Positions 43,852 through 53,306 of a stretch of DNA of 64,000 bases are shown piece after piece. Position 1 is the first letter of the stretch, and each line of letters starts with the position of its first letter. The translations under genes and the position numbers were made by a program. The DNA lies in contig NZ_CP062983.1 in the NCBI RefSeq assembly GCF_015500095.1, positions 1,860,001 through 1,924,000 of the forward strand, given 5' to 3'. Origin of the DNA: Phototrophicus methaneseepsis (lineage in GTDB: Bacteria > Chloroflexota > Anaerolineae > Aggregatilineales > Phototrophicaceae). Below the pieces are notes generated by a model. The model made no database searches and had not been told where the DNA came from. It was given only the letters and a program-made list of their open reading frames with translations.

Positions 43852-44979
43852 TCACTTTACACGCATATCATACCAGCAAGGCACGCGGAGCGCTTCCGCA
43901 ATATGCAGCGCCATTGCCTGGAGATGCGTATGAATGGCCTCTCTTGAGAGCGGCATAATGGTATCTTCGTCTCGGCGGGGCTTATTTTCACTGGTGGGCG
44001 CATCTTCGTTTGATTCAGGCGCACCTTGTTCCAGCACAAAATGGAAATCGCCACTACCGAGATGTAAGTTCAGTTCGCCATGTTCAACCAATGGGTCATT
44101 GCTGCGCTTTTTCACCTGTTCTGAAACATAAACAGACTGAATATCGGGAACCTTTTTATGCCAGCGCGGTGTCTTACCCATATAGGCACTCATACTCTGA
44201 GCTTCCGGGTCAATGACGATGACTTTGACTGCCGTCCATGCCTGTATGAGGTTCCATAGCACCATAACACCTAACAAGCCCGCTGTCGCCAACCCTAGGT
44301 ATGGCAGCATTTCAGGGCTGGGTAGCAGGGTGCCAGCATTAGGCAGGGCGATATCGCTCAGCAATGTGGCCACAGAGAGAATGACGTAGACGATGAGCCA
44401 GAATGTATACCAGAGGGCGCGCATGACTTTTTGCTGAGCCCATTTGCTGCTGCGGACGAGGGCGAGCTGCCCCGCGTTAACGGGTGTGCCCTTAATGGCG
44501 TTGGTCCCTACTTTGACAGTTTCCAGCGTCCAATAGCCGGAGCTAATCGGCAAATCTGGCAGCGGCGGCACCGGGAGCGGTTCCGGTTCTTTAGGCGGGA
44601 TAACATGGAAGGGCAAGCCTAAAATGCTGGAAAGGCCGCGCCCTGCTTCGCGTACCATATCAATATAGATGTCCTGTTCCGGGTCCGGCCATGCGGCTAG
44701 CTCACACCAGCGACTGCCGCGCTTTTCTGCCAGGGCGGGGATGACGATTAACCCCAGGTGCCAGCATTCATCGCGCTGCTGCCAGCCTGCGACGATCTGC
44801 ATAAAGGCTTCGCGGCCCAGTTCGCCCTCTTTGGGCAAACGGCGCGTACTGGCGAAGTTGGTTGTGTAGTAGAGGCCAGCGCTGCTGGCAGAGGCCAGGA
44901 GGTTGGTATCATTACTGAGGCGCCATTCTGCGGGCGTGATCTCGATGTGGTGACTTTGTGCGGCAGCGATCTGGGTCAT
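43852..44979 (-). CDS. Unknown membrane protein with PH-like C-terminal domain
   Basis: A 375-residue protein I cannot assign. Residues about 1-180 are soluble with a Pro-rich stretch near 130 (PPKEPEPLPVPPLPDLPISS). Two membrane segments lie at about 190-212 (ALWYTFWLIVYVILSVATLL) and about 230-252. The C-terminal part (VKVIVIDPEAQSMSAYMGKT, then VPDIQSVYVSEQVKKR and GELNLHLGSGDFHFVLEQ) has the strand pattern of a bacterial PH/YdbS-like domain. It is divergent from the DUF4013 gene. Codon usage is normal for the region. Confidence 0.72.
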   Translation of the reverse strand: MTQIAAAQSHHIEITPAEWRLSNDTNLLASASSAGLYYTTNFASTRRLPKEGELGREAFMQIVAGWQQRDECWHLGLIVIPALAEKRGSRWCELAAWPDPEQDIYIDMVREAGRGLSSILGLPFHVIPPKEPEPLPVPPLPDLPISSGYWTLETVKVGTNAIKGTPVNAGQLALVRSSKWAQQKVMRALWYTFWLIVYVILSVATLLSDIALPNAGTLLPSPEMLPYLGLATAGLLGVMVLWNLIQAWTAVKVIVIDPEAQSMSAYMGKTPRWHKKVPDIQSVYVSEQVKKRSNDPLVEHGELNLHLGSGDFHFVLEQGAPESNEDAPTSENKPRRDEDTIMPLSREAIHTHLQAMALHIAEALRVPCWYDMRVK

Positions 44980-45184
44980 AGCTGTCCTGCTGACTGCTGT
45001 TTCTGAACATCCATAGTCGCCATATTATGGCAGAAAGTACAGCACTTGTGCAGGCAGGGTTTTAAATAGGATATGCAACAGGGCTTGACGCTGGCGGTCG
45101 TAGTAGGTCGCCCTACTCAGCGATGACCTGCAATGCGACAATATTGGCAAATGAGAGATGGACGTTAGCCCAGGAGGCGCAGCA

Positions 45185-45895
45185 ATGGACTTCGGTTACA
45201 GCCTGAGTTATGTCTTTGAGGATGAACGGTGGATCAGCAAATTGGCTATGCTGCTGTTATTCACGTTGCTTTCTGCCGTACCGCTGCTTGGTTTACTGGC
45301 GCTGGCGGTCGCGCTCGGTTATCTGGTAGAACTCGTGGGCAATGTGCGCACAGGGTTCGTCCGCCCGCTGCCGGAGTGGGATAATATCGAAGAGAAGTTC
45401 CGGCTGGGGGGCTATCTGCTCATTGCGTGGTTTATATATCACATTCCGTTTGTTTTGTTCAATGCGGGTACAAGCTGGTTGTTTGGCGTGGTTGGGGGCG
45501 GCTTCCTGGGTGATGCGACGACCCTGGTGATTGCCTGCTGCTTGCTGCCATTTTCGTTGATTTATATCCTCGCTGCCTGGTGCCTGTTCGCTGTCGGCGT
45601 TATTGAATACAGCGATACGGGCCAGATAGGCGTTTTCTTCCGCTTTACGGAGCTGCTGTGGGTGCTGCGACGCTACAGCAGCCTCACGATACAATGGGTC
45701 ATTATGGCCTTCTTCATCAATGTGCTGCTGGCTCTGTTGGCGCTGATCCCTTGCCTGGGATGGATTGCTGCCCCCGCTCTGGCGATTCCCTGGCAGGGGC
45801 ATTTATTAGGGCAGTATGCGCGCCATGTGGGTGTGGATAGCGACCGCCGTAAAGATAAAGTACGCCGCAAGTCGCCACCTAAGGGACCCCGTTAA
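45185..45895 (+). CDS. DUF4013 membrane protein
   Basis: A 236-residue protein with about five membrane segments. MDFGYSLSYVFEDERWISKL, then LVELVGNVRTGFVRPLPEWD, is the signature of DUF4013, a family of unknown function found in Chloroflexota and Archaea. AGGAGG stands before the ATG at 45185, so an in-frame codon at 45158 is not the start. The C-terminus is basic (KDKVRRKSPPKGPR). The last 17 bases overlap the end of the convergent RHS gene (45879-45895), an unusual tail-to-tail overlap. Confidence 0.88.
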   Translation: MDFGYSLSYVFEDERWISKLAMLLLFTLLSAVPLLGLLALAVALGYLVELVGNVRTGFVRPLPEWDNIEEKFRLGGYLLIAWFIYHIPFVLFNAGTSWLFGVVGGGFLGDATTLVIACCLLPFSLIYILAAWCLFAVGVIEYSDTGQIGVFFRFTELLWVLRRYSSLTIQWVIMAFFINVLLALLALIPCLGWIAAPALAIPWQGHLLGQYARHVGVDSDRRKDKVRRKSPPKGPR

Positions 45896-48800
45896 ACAGC
45901 GTCGGCTGGGCATGGTCAAGCTGTGTGACGACGGATGGCAGGACGCTGCGCGTCGGGTTGGTCGTCGCTTGTAAATTCAGCCCGATCAATGGGTGAATAC
46001 GGGGTACTTCGTAAGGCATGAAAGCGAACTGCGGCTGAATCGGCTTCAGGCTGGCAGGTAGTGCCTGTTCTACAGCTTGCTGCCCGAAGACTGTATCCAT
46101 CGTCGGGTAGGCTGGCACAGTTTGGGGCAGCGACGGTCTTTCGCATAAGGTCGTTGGTGTATCCAGCGGTATCTGTGTTAGTGGCGCTGCTTTGACGATC
46201 ATGGCGAAGGGATCATCGTGCAAATGGGCCTGCGGTCGCAGGTCTGGCACCCAACTCTCATTGCTCTCATACAATGCGATAAGCTGATTCAATGATGCTT
46301 CTGGCTGGCTGGTTGGCGTCGTGAACTGGCTTGTGAATGCATCCAGTTTGTGCAGCAGCGGGGCCAGGAAGTTGGTGTTTTGATTGGTCCCATAGCGCGT
46401 TTGTGCCAGCAAATAAAGCGGTCGCAGCAGTTCTTCTTCTTGCAACGCTTGTGTATCTGGTGGCAGTGGAATTTCCGGGACCTGGGGCTTATGTAAAAAT
46501 TGATCTGGATCCACAGCCACGGGCAAGCTCTCTAATAGGTGCGTGGGGTCCGGTGTGGAAAGCCCAATAGCGAAGGTTTGGCCTTCCAGCGGGATCTGCC
46601 CCATATCCGTTGGCTGTAGTGTGGCAGCCAGTGTGGGCATGTAGGCAATGTGATCGATCAAATACAGGCCGAGCGTTGGCTCGTACAATGCCTGATTCGC
46701 GCCCAATGCCAGTTCGCTGGTACCAGGGGCTTCGCTGAGCCACTCGCCAAAACTACCGAAGTCCCGGTTCCAGAGAGGGTCATCCAGCAGGTTGCCTTCT
46801 GCATCTGTAAAGCGGCGTGTGCTGCCAAGTCCGTCATTCAGGTGCCAACGCACGGCATCACCATTTTCGATTGTCAACAGCACGTCGCCATTTGGCAGTT
46901 CCAGGTAGCGTTCTGGTGGCTGTGCCAACAAATCCTCGCCATCATAGCGTAGAGCGGTCATTTGCCACCTGGACAGCCGATTGAGGACATCGTAGTCCAG
47001 GTTGACCACCGCAGAGAGCGCTTCTCCTGTGCGACGTGTGAAGCCATTGAGCTGGCCCCAGGCATCATACGTCAGGCTGATGACATGCTCTGGCTGTGTG
47101 ATTTGTGTCATGAGGCCATCGTCATCGTAGGCGTATGTCGTTGTCTGCCCGCTGCTGTCGATGGTTTGTATGAGCCGATTGTCGTCATTGTAACTGTAGC
47201 GAGTCAGCTCGCCGTTACGCACCGTTTCAATCCGATTCCCGACGTCATCATAACGGATTTCCAGAGCATATGTCGTCGTGCCCGTGGCATCCAACCAGCG
47301 CTCGCTGATGAGCCGATGGGCGATGTCGTAGGTATAGAGCACGCTGGCATTGCTTGATGGCGTTTCGCCCATGGAAGGGCTGGTGCGGTCGACACGCGTC
47401 AGGTTGCCGACGGCATCATAGCGATAATCGAAGCGGTCCAGACGTTCGCCATCAGCGTCAAAATGTTGGACGAGCAGTACACGCCCATTGCTATCATAGG
47501 CGTAAAAGGTGGTGACGCCGTTGCTGCGCGCTAATTCTGTGATGTCGCCACGGGCATCATAGACCAGGGAGACGCTGTAGTCGCCATAGGCCAACTGGAT
47601 AAGGCGGCCCAGTTCGTCGTAGGTATATTCCGTCGTGCCCAGGTTATTGGTGGTACGTACGAGGACATGATCAGCGGCGTCGTATTCGTAATGCAGGGTG
47701 AGCGTCGGCTCTGTGCTGCCGATAAGCTGCTGTGTCACTTCTGTGACGCGGCCCAGGTCATCATAGGTATAAGCCATAATCTGGCTGCCATCGCTCAGAC
47801 GGATGAGCCGCCCCGCTGCGTCATAAGTTGTTTCCAGCGCTATCCCAACTGTGATCGGCCCTGGCTGGCCGAGTGGGTCGTAGTCGTAAGTAACCTGGCT
47901 GCCACTGGGCCGCGTGAGTGAAATCAGTCGGCCCAGGGCGTCATAGTCGTACTGGATGGTGCGATCATCTGAGGGACTGATGGAGAGTAAGTTGCCCATG
48001 TGATCGAACTCAAACTGGATTGTCTGATTGTCGCCGTTGGCATTGGCGGGGAGCGCTACGGCTTCCAGGTTGCCTATGATGTCGTAGCTGTAATTGACTG
48101 TGGCCCCGGTCGGTAGGGTAATGCGCGCCAGGCGGTCATAAGAATCATAAGCATAGCGCGTAATGCTGCCGAGTGGGTCGCTGATTTGCGTCAGGTTCCC
48201 GGCATTATCGTAATTGTAGGCCCATACGTTGCTGGCTGTATCCGTATAACGGACGCGCTGATTCAGGGCGTTATACGCCAGGTTAATCGTGCTGGGTGTA
48301 TCCCCGACGGTATGCGGTAGGCGAATGTTTACTAGGTTGTTGGCGAGGTCGTATTCGTAGAATGTGGCGATTTCAGCATCGCCAAGCGGCTGACGCACCT
48401 GCACCAAGTTATCCCGGCTGTAGCGATATTCTGTGGTGGTGCCCATAGGGTCCGTGTAGGTCATAATCTGGCCCAGGTCGTTATAAGCGAACTGGTGCGT
48501 GCGCTCTAAATCAGTGCCCACAGCCTGTGTCACGCTGATGAGGTTGTTATTGGAATCATAGCTGTAATGTGTGAGCGTACCATCCGGGCTGCTGTATTCT
48601 GTCAGGTTACCTGCTGCATCATACGTGAAGCCTTCGCTGGATTGCGTAGGGGTGCCCGTCGCATAGGTGGCCTGTGTGATGTTGCCCCAAATGTCGTAGA
48701 CGTAGGTGTTTATGATGCCATCGGGTTGTTGCACAGCCGTGAGCTGCCCCGCGGCATCATAGGTAAAACGCCATTGGCCGCCGTTGGCATCAACGTAGGA

Positions 48801-51800
48801 GACGGGCCAGCCGTTGAGGTCATATTCGTACTGCTGCGTGGTGACCTGGTCAGCAGTGGAGTTGATATTGAACCGCTGGACCTGTGTGATGGCCCCCAGC
48901 GCGTCATAAGCGTAGCGTGTGTTGAGCGCGCCTGCCTCCGGCGTGCTCAGGTCCAGCATAGAGAGCAACCGTCCCATGCTATCCACATTTTCATAAGAGA
49001 GGACGCGTTCAGCGGTATCCACGTAGCGGCCCAGGATGTAACGCCCGGCTTGCCAGGAGAAGGTTTGTTCATTGCCGATGGCATCCGTCACACCGCTGAG
49101 CTCACCCAGGTTGTTGTAACGGAATGTGGTGGTGTAGCCCAGGGCGTTGGTGATGCTGGTGAGTTGGCCTAATGGGTCGTAGCTATATAGCTCGCGTACA
49201 CGGTCGCGGTAAGCGCTGATGCTGCTGATAAGCCCCTGCGGATTATAGGAGACGCTGAGATCACGGCCTTGTGCGTTGTAATCCATGCCAATCAGGCGAT
49301 TGAGCGCATCGTAACTATAGCTGACTTCATGGCCCAGGCCATCAATTTCCGTAATGAAGTTATTCGCGAGATCATAGGCGAAGTTATGCGCATTGCCGAG
49401 CGGGTCCCGTACACTGACGAGGTTACCGCGTTCGTCATAGCTATAGGTGGTGCGTCCCCCGGCTTCATCTTCGATATCGCTCAAGTTGCCGTTGGCATCG
49501 TAGGTATAGTGTGTGATGCGCCCCAGGGCATCTGTATAAGTTGCGACACGCCCATTGGCATCATAATCGTAGAAGAGCGTATGGCCATCGGGGCGTGTAA
49601 TGGTGGCGATGTTGCCCAATACATCGTAGGTATAGCTGGTGATGCTGTCGTCGGCTTCCGTCACACGCGTGACGCGCCCCAGAGCATCATAAGCATAGCG
49701 CGTCGTCAGGTTGCCGACCTGCGTACTGGTGACGTTGCCCCGCAGATCATACGTGTAGCTGATCGTACGGCCATTTTCTTTCTGGATGCGTAGCGGCAAC
49801 CCAATGGCGTTATAGTCCAGGGTGTAATTTTGTTGGACGCTGCCATCGGTAATGGTGACCTGGATCAAGCGGCCATTGGCATCATAGCGCCAGGTTGTGA
49901 CGCGCCCTGTTGGGCCGCGTTCGATGCGCTGGGTGCGGCTGCTGGGTGGGGCTTCTTCGATGATTTCATAAGTGGTGATGTAGCCTGATGGTGAGGTTTC
50001 TTCAATCAGGTTGCCTCGCAGATCATAGGCATAGCGGATTTGCTCGCCGACAGCGTTGATGCTGCTGACGAGGCGGCCCAGAGCATCATAAGCGCGTTGT
50101 TCACTGTTGCCGAGTGGGTCTGTGATGCGCGTTAGATGGCCCAGGGCATCATATTCATATGTCGTGACGGCGCCACGATCATCAACGCTGAGCAATTTGC
50201 CTGCGGGGTCATAGGTATAGTACAGGGTATTGCCCCCAGGCAGCACGAGTTCGCTCACTTGTCCATACTGCCAGTTCAGCAGCCAGCTATTGCCGCTGCT
50301 ATCGGTGATAGATCGCAATTGGCCGACGAGATCGTGCTGGTAGGTTGTGATCTTTGCGGCGCGCCCCGGCGTAAGACCTCCGAGAGTATCGTCTTCTGCC
50401 CATTCGATGCCTTCCCAGACAGCCGCGACATAGCCAAAATCGTCATAAAAGTAGGCTGTCGCGCTGTTATCCGCTGTGACTGTGAGTGCCAAACGGCCCC
50501 AATCGTCGTATTCATGGCGCTCAACCTGTACTGGGGTGTTTTCTGTCAGCAGCGCCTCATGGGCGATACGTTGTCCGGCGGCATTGTATGTAAAGCGGTC
50601 TTCACCGCCATTGGGGTAGGTAATGGTCGTGAGTAGGCTGCGTTGACCCAGGTTGCCGTAAGCCAGTTGGTAGGGCTCATAAATTGCGAAGGGGTCTTTA
50701 ATACGCGTCAAATTACCAGAAGCATCGTACTGGAAGCTGTAGCGGGTCAGGTTAGGCAGGCGAATATCGACAAGTTGGCTACCGTTGTAGCTATAGGCAT
50801 ATTCGTAATCGTCGCTGCCTACTGTGCGAGATGTGAGAAGGCGCCCTTCAGCGAATGTGTCTGTATAGTGCCAGCTATCGATGTATGGGGTATCGCCTAT
50901 TTGCCGTGTACGCCGGGTGATGAACTGCGCATCGTCGTAGTCATACCGGCTGATAAAAGAAACGTCATCAGGTGCTTCCAGGGTGCTGATGATGCGGCCC
51001 CGCTCGTCATAGGTCAGGCGCACGCTGCTGGCGATTGGGCTGCGCGGGTCGTCATAGGTGCGCATTGTGCCTGCTGAGTCGTAACCATAGGTGGCACTGT
51101 AGCTATTTTGTGTGACCTGCGTCAGGGTGTCGTTTTCATAGGTGTATTTTGTGCTGCGTAGGAGCGGATCATTGACTTGCTCAATGTGACCACTGTAGTT
51201 TGTATAAACTTCCAGTCGGCGGCCATAAGGCTCTACGACGAAAGTGCCATCATTCCAGTTATTCTCCACATAACCGATAGGGGCTTGCACCAGATAGAGG
51301 CTGTGGCCGTTGCTATCTGTGATATATTGCAGGCGGCCTGCCCGGTCGAAATCATACTGCAGGCCCTCTGTGGTGTTGCCAACCCAGCGGCCCAACGGCC
51401 CATCAATCTGCTGAATGCGCCATTGCGGCAGCGTCCGCGAGGTATACTCGCCCTCATTCGTTTGAGTAAAGATGTGTTGGGAGCCAGAAGGCAGGATGAG
51501 CCGGACTGTACCCTGGCTGGCGAAGGCGATATCCAGATCGTACTGATAGCTGTGCCGCCAACCCGGTCCTAGCATGCCCATGCTGTTGTTATCATGCAGA
51601 TAGGCAGGCACGAGATCATCCGCCATGCTGTTGAAGTAACGGGTAAACATCAGCGGCAGAGATTGATCCGGCAGGCTGATGTCCGTAATCGCCATATGGA
51701 AGTTGCCATTGGCCGGGTTCACAGGGCCATCCTGCAAATCGTCCGGCGCACAGGGGCAAGTCGGCAGGTAATCTGCCCCCAGGTTATTGTATCCGCGTGG

Positions 51801-53246
51801 TATATAGCCTGATTCTGTCGGCAGGACGCTGCTATTCGTCACCTGGATGGTGGGTGTTTCAATTTGTGTGCCATCAGGTAATGACGTGAGAAGGTGCCCA
51901 TCTGCCAGACGGGCGCGCACTCCACCCTGTACAATGAGCAGGCTGGCAATGTCGTCTACATCATAAGTCAGATCACGCCCATCGAGCGGCTGAACATGAA
52001 GTGTGTGGTCTTCCAGCCGCACATCGCCCATCAGGTGCCAATCGAGAGTCAGATAGGTGGCCTGATTGCTATCGAGATCATAATGAATCTGCGTCTGGTT
52101 GCCTTCTTGTAGGAGGGCATCTAACTGAACGGCATCACTCACGAAGCGGCCATCACTATAAGGGTAGAGGCCATTGCCGCCATAAAGCACTTGCAACTGC
52201 CCATCGAGGTAAGCAAGCGTATGCCAGCCCTGCACATCTGTGTAGACGTAGTCGCCGTTATCCAGCAAAAAGGCATTGAGCGGCTCCTCATTGGGGCCCT
52301 GGCGTGGACGGCGCAGATCAATCATTTGCCCACTGAACAACGCGCGGCGGCTGGTCGTTGTGCCCTCTGCATCTGTATCGAACAGCGTCACAGCGACGAG
52401 ACCATCGACTGCTTGTATTGCGCTGATGCGATAAAAATCTGTGGTGAGGACTTGCCCGCTCGTAAACGTAAAGGTGTAAGTATGTGTCGCGCTGACGTAT
52501 GCCACGCGCACATCCTGATCTGTGAAGAAGGTCGCCTCTTGCTGGTCAAGGTCATCATTTGCCACGACGAAGCCCAGGCCCTCCGGTAAGAGGGAGATGG
52601 AACGTATCCCCGCTGAGAGTGGGAAGTTGTTGTCCAATAGCGCATGCTGGCCGCCACCCTGGATGTTATAGGTGTTGGGTTGGGAAGGCTCCGGCGGCAT
52701 CACTTCCAACCCGCCGTAAATCCGCACGCCTAAACGGCTGATTTCACTTTCGCCTGTTTCAAGCGCGGGTAAGGGCGTTGTGCCGAGCGCAGGCAGCGCC
52801 CCAATGCCGACTTCATTGTCATCTCGATAGTGACCAAGCTGTGTCACCGTGAGTGCATATTCATCCGGGTTTTCCGGCGAGGTCGATGGCTCAGCCTGAT
52901 TCATGACATCAATCGTATAGATGCCATCTTCCGGCAACCCACTTAAGAAGGTCACATCACTTTTATGCAGGGCTTCATCGTCTGTAGAAAGGGCCAGTTC
53001 TTCGCCAGATGCATCCGAGAGCCGCACAGTGGGCATGATTTTCCCGGCGATGCGTTGTGCTGTAATTTGCACAATATCGCCCTGTTCACCCTGGAAGGCC
53101 CATTTTTGTTGCGGGGCATCTGCTATATAGAAAGCGCTGCGCGTCTCGCCATAGGCAATGTTGAGATCGGGCTGAGCCTGGGCGGAATAGGTTATCGCCA
53201 GGGTGAATAGCGCTATCAAGAGCATAAACCGGCGGAGTTGCTTCAA
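45879..53246 (-). CDS. Giant secreted RHS/YD-repeat protein, 2455 residues
   Basis: Starts at TTG with AGAGGAAG upstream. Residues 1-24 are a signal peptide (LLIALFTLAITYSAQA). Residues about 25-135 resemble a PPC-like beta domain, then a beta-rich region follows with WxTL-type repeats. Residues about 506-570 match DUF6531 (NPANGNFHMAITDISLP), the usual entry to RHS regions. From about 635 to 2080 there are several dozen YD repeats of the form GxxxxxxYDAxGRL. A divergent RHS core (about 2150-2190) reads LGSTRRFTDAEGNLL and LYEPTLGLYLIDH. The last 260 residues are Pro/Gln/Leu-rich with one Cys and no recognisable toxin, HNH or deaminase motif. It would form a large extracellular beta shell or filament. 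It probably shares an mRNA with the VWA-FHA gene 60 bases upstream. Confidence 0.93.
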   Translation of the reverse strand: MKQLRRFMLLIALFTLAITYSAQAQPDLNIAYGETRSAFYIADAPQQKWAFQGEQGDIVQITAQRIAGKIMPTVRLSDASGEELALSTDDEALHKSDVTFLSGLPEDGIYTIDVMNQAEPSTSPENPDEYALTVTQLGHYRDDNEVGIGALPALGTTPLPALETGESEISRLGVRIYGGLEVMPPEPSQPNTYNIQGGGQHALLDNNFPLSAGIRSISLLPEGLGFVVANDDLDQQEATFFTDQDVRVAYVSATHTYTFTFTSGQVLTTDFYRISAIQAVDGLVAVTLFDTDAEGTTTSRRALFSGQMIDLRRPRQGPNEEPLNAFLLDNGDYVYTDVQGWHTLAYLDGQLQVLYGGNGLYPYSDGRFVSDAVQLDALLQEGNQTQIHYDLDSNQATYLTLDWHLMGDVRLEDHTLHVQPLDGRDLTYDVDDIASLLIVQGGVRARLADGHLLTSLPDGTQIETPTIQVTNSSVLPTESGYIPRGYNNLGADYLPTCPCAPDDLQDGPVNPANGNFHMAITDISLPDQSLPLMFTRYFNSMADDLVPAYLHDNNSMGMLGPGWRHSYQYDLDIAFASQGTVRLILPSGSQHIFTQTNEGEYTSRTLPQWRIQQIDGPLGRWVGNTTEGLQYDFDRAGRLQYITDSNGHSLYLVQAPIGYVENNWNDGTFVVEPYGRRLEVYTNYSGHIEQVNDPLLRSTKYTYENDTLTQVTQNSYSATYGYDSAGTMRTYDDPRSPIASSVRLTYDERGRIISTLEAPDDVSFISRYDYDDAQFITRRTRQIGDTPYIDSWHYTDTFAEGRLLTSRTVGSDDYEYAYSYNGSQLVDIRLPNLTRYSFQYDASGNLTRIKDPFAIYEPYQLAYGNLGQRSLLTTITYPNGGEDRFTYNAAGQRIAHEALLTENTPVQVERHEYDDWGRLALTVTADNSATAYFYDDFGYVAAVWEGIEWAEDDTLGGLTPGRAAKITTYQHDLVGQLRSITDSSGNSWLLNWQYGQVSELVLPGGNTLYYTYDPAGKLLSVDDRGAVTTYEYDALGHLTRITDPLGNSEQRAYDALGRLVSSINAVGEQIRYAYDLRGNLIEETSPSGYITTYEIIEEAPPSSRTQRIERGPTGRVTTWRYDANGRLIQVTITDGSVQQNYTLDYNAIGLPLRIQKENGRTISYTYDLRGNVTSTQVGNLTTRYAYDALGRVTRVTEADDSITSYTYDVLGNIATITRPDGHTLFYDYDANGRVATYTDALGRITHYTYDANGNLSDIEDEAGGRTTYSYDERGNLVSVRDPLGNAHNFAYDLANNFITEIDGLGHEVSYSYDALNRLIGMDYNAQGRDLSVSYNPQGLISSISAYRDRVRELYSYDPLGQLTSITNALGYTTTFRYNNLGELSGVTDAIGNEQTFSWQAGRYILGRYVDTAERVLSYENVDSMGRLLSMLDLSTPEAGALNTRYAYDALGAITQVQRFNINSTADQVTTQQYEYDLNGWPVSYVDANGGQWRFTYDAAGQLTAVQQPDGIINTYVYDIWGNITQATYATGTPTQSSEGFTYDAAGNLTEYSSPDGTLTHYSYDSNNNLISVTQAVGTDLERTHQFAYNDLGQIMTYTDPMGTTTEYRYSRDNLVQVRQPLGDAEIATFYEYDLANNLVNIRLPHTVGDTPSTINLAYNALNQRVRYTDTASNVWAYNYDNAGNLTQISDPLGSITRYAYDSYDRLARITLPTGATVNYSYDIIGNLEAVALPANANGDNQTIQFEFDHMGNLLSISPSDDRTIQYDYDALGRLISLTRPSGSQVTYDYDPLGQPGPITVGIALETTYDAAGRLIRLSDGSQIMAYTYDDLGRVTEVTQQLIGSTEPTLTLHYEYDAADHVLVRTTNNLGTTEYTYDELGRLIQLAYGDYSVSLVYDARGDITELARSNGVTTFYAYDSNGRVLLVQHFDADGERLDRFDYRYDAVGNLTRVDRTSPSMGETPSSNASVLYTYDIAHRLISERWLDATGTTTYALEIRYDDVGNRIETVRNGELTRYSYNDDNRLIQTIDSSGQTTTYAYDDDGLMTQITQPEHVISLTYDAWGQLNGFTRRTGEALSAVVNLDYDVLNRLSRWQMTALRYDGEDLLAQPPERYLELPNGDVLLTIENGDAVRWHLNDGLGSTRRFTDAEGNLLDDPLWNRDFGSFGEWLSEAPGTSELALGANQALYEPTLGLYLIDHIAYMPTLAATLQPTDMGQIPLEGQTFAIGLSTPDPTHLLESLPVAVDPDQFLHKPQVPEIPLPPDTQALQEEELLRPLYLLAQTRYGTNQNTNFLAPLLHKLDAFTSQFTTPTSQPEASLNQLIALYESNESWVPDLRPQAHLHDDPFAMIVKAAPLTQIPLDTPTTLCERPSLPQTVPAYPTMDTVFGQQAVEQALPASLKPIQPQFAFMPYEVPRIHPLIGLNLQATTNPTRSVLPSVVTQLDHAQPTLFNGVP

Positions 53247-53306
53247 AAGGGCTTCCTCTCTACGATAAAGCCTCTAGATAAAATGCATTTTACCAAGAAG
53301 CCTATT

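Noticed and set aside
48567-49793. Long plus-strand frames opposite the RHS gene (up to 201 residues)
   Set aside because: Their sequence is an antisense echo of the YD repeats, with no ribosome site or start of its own.
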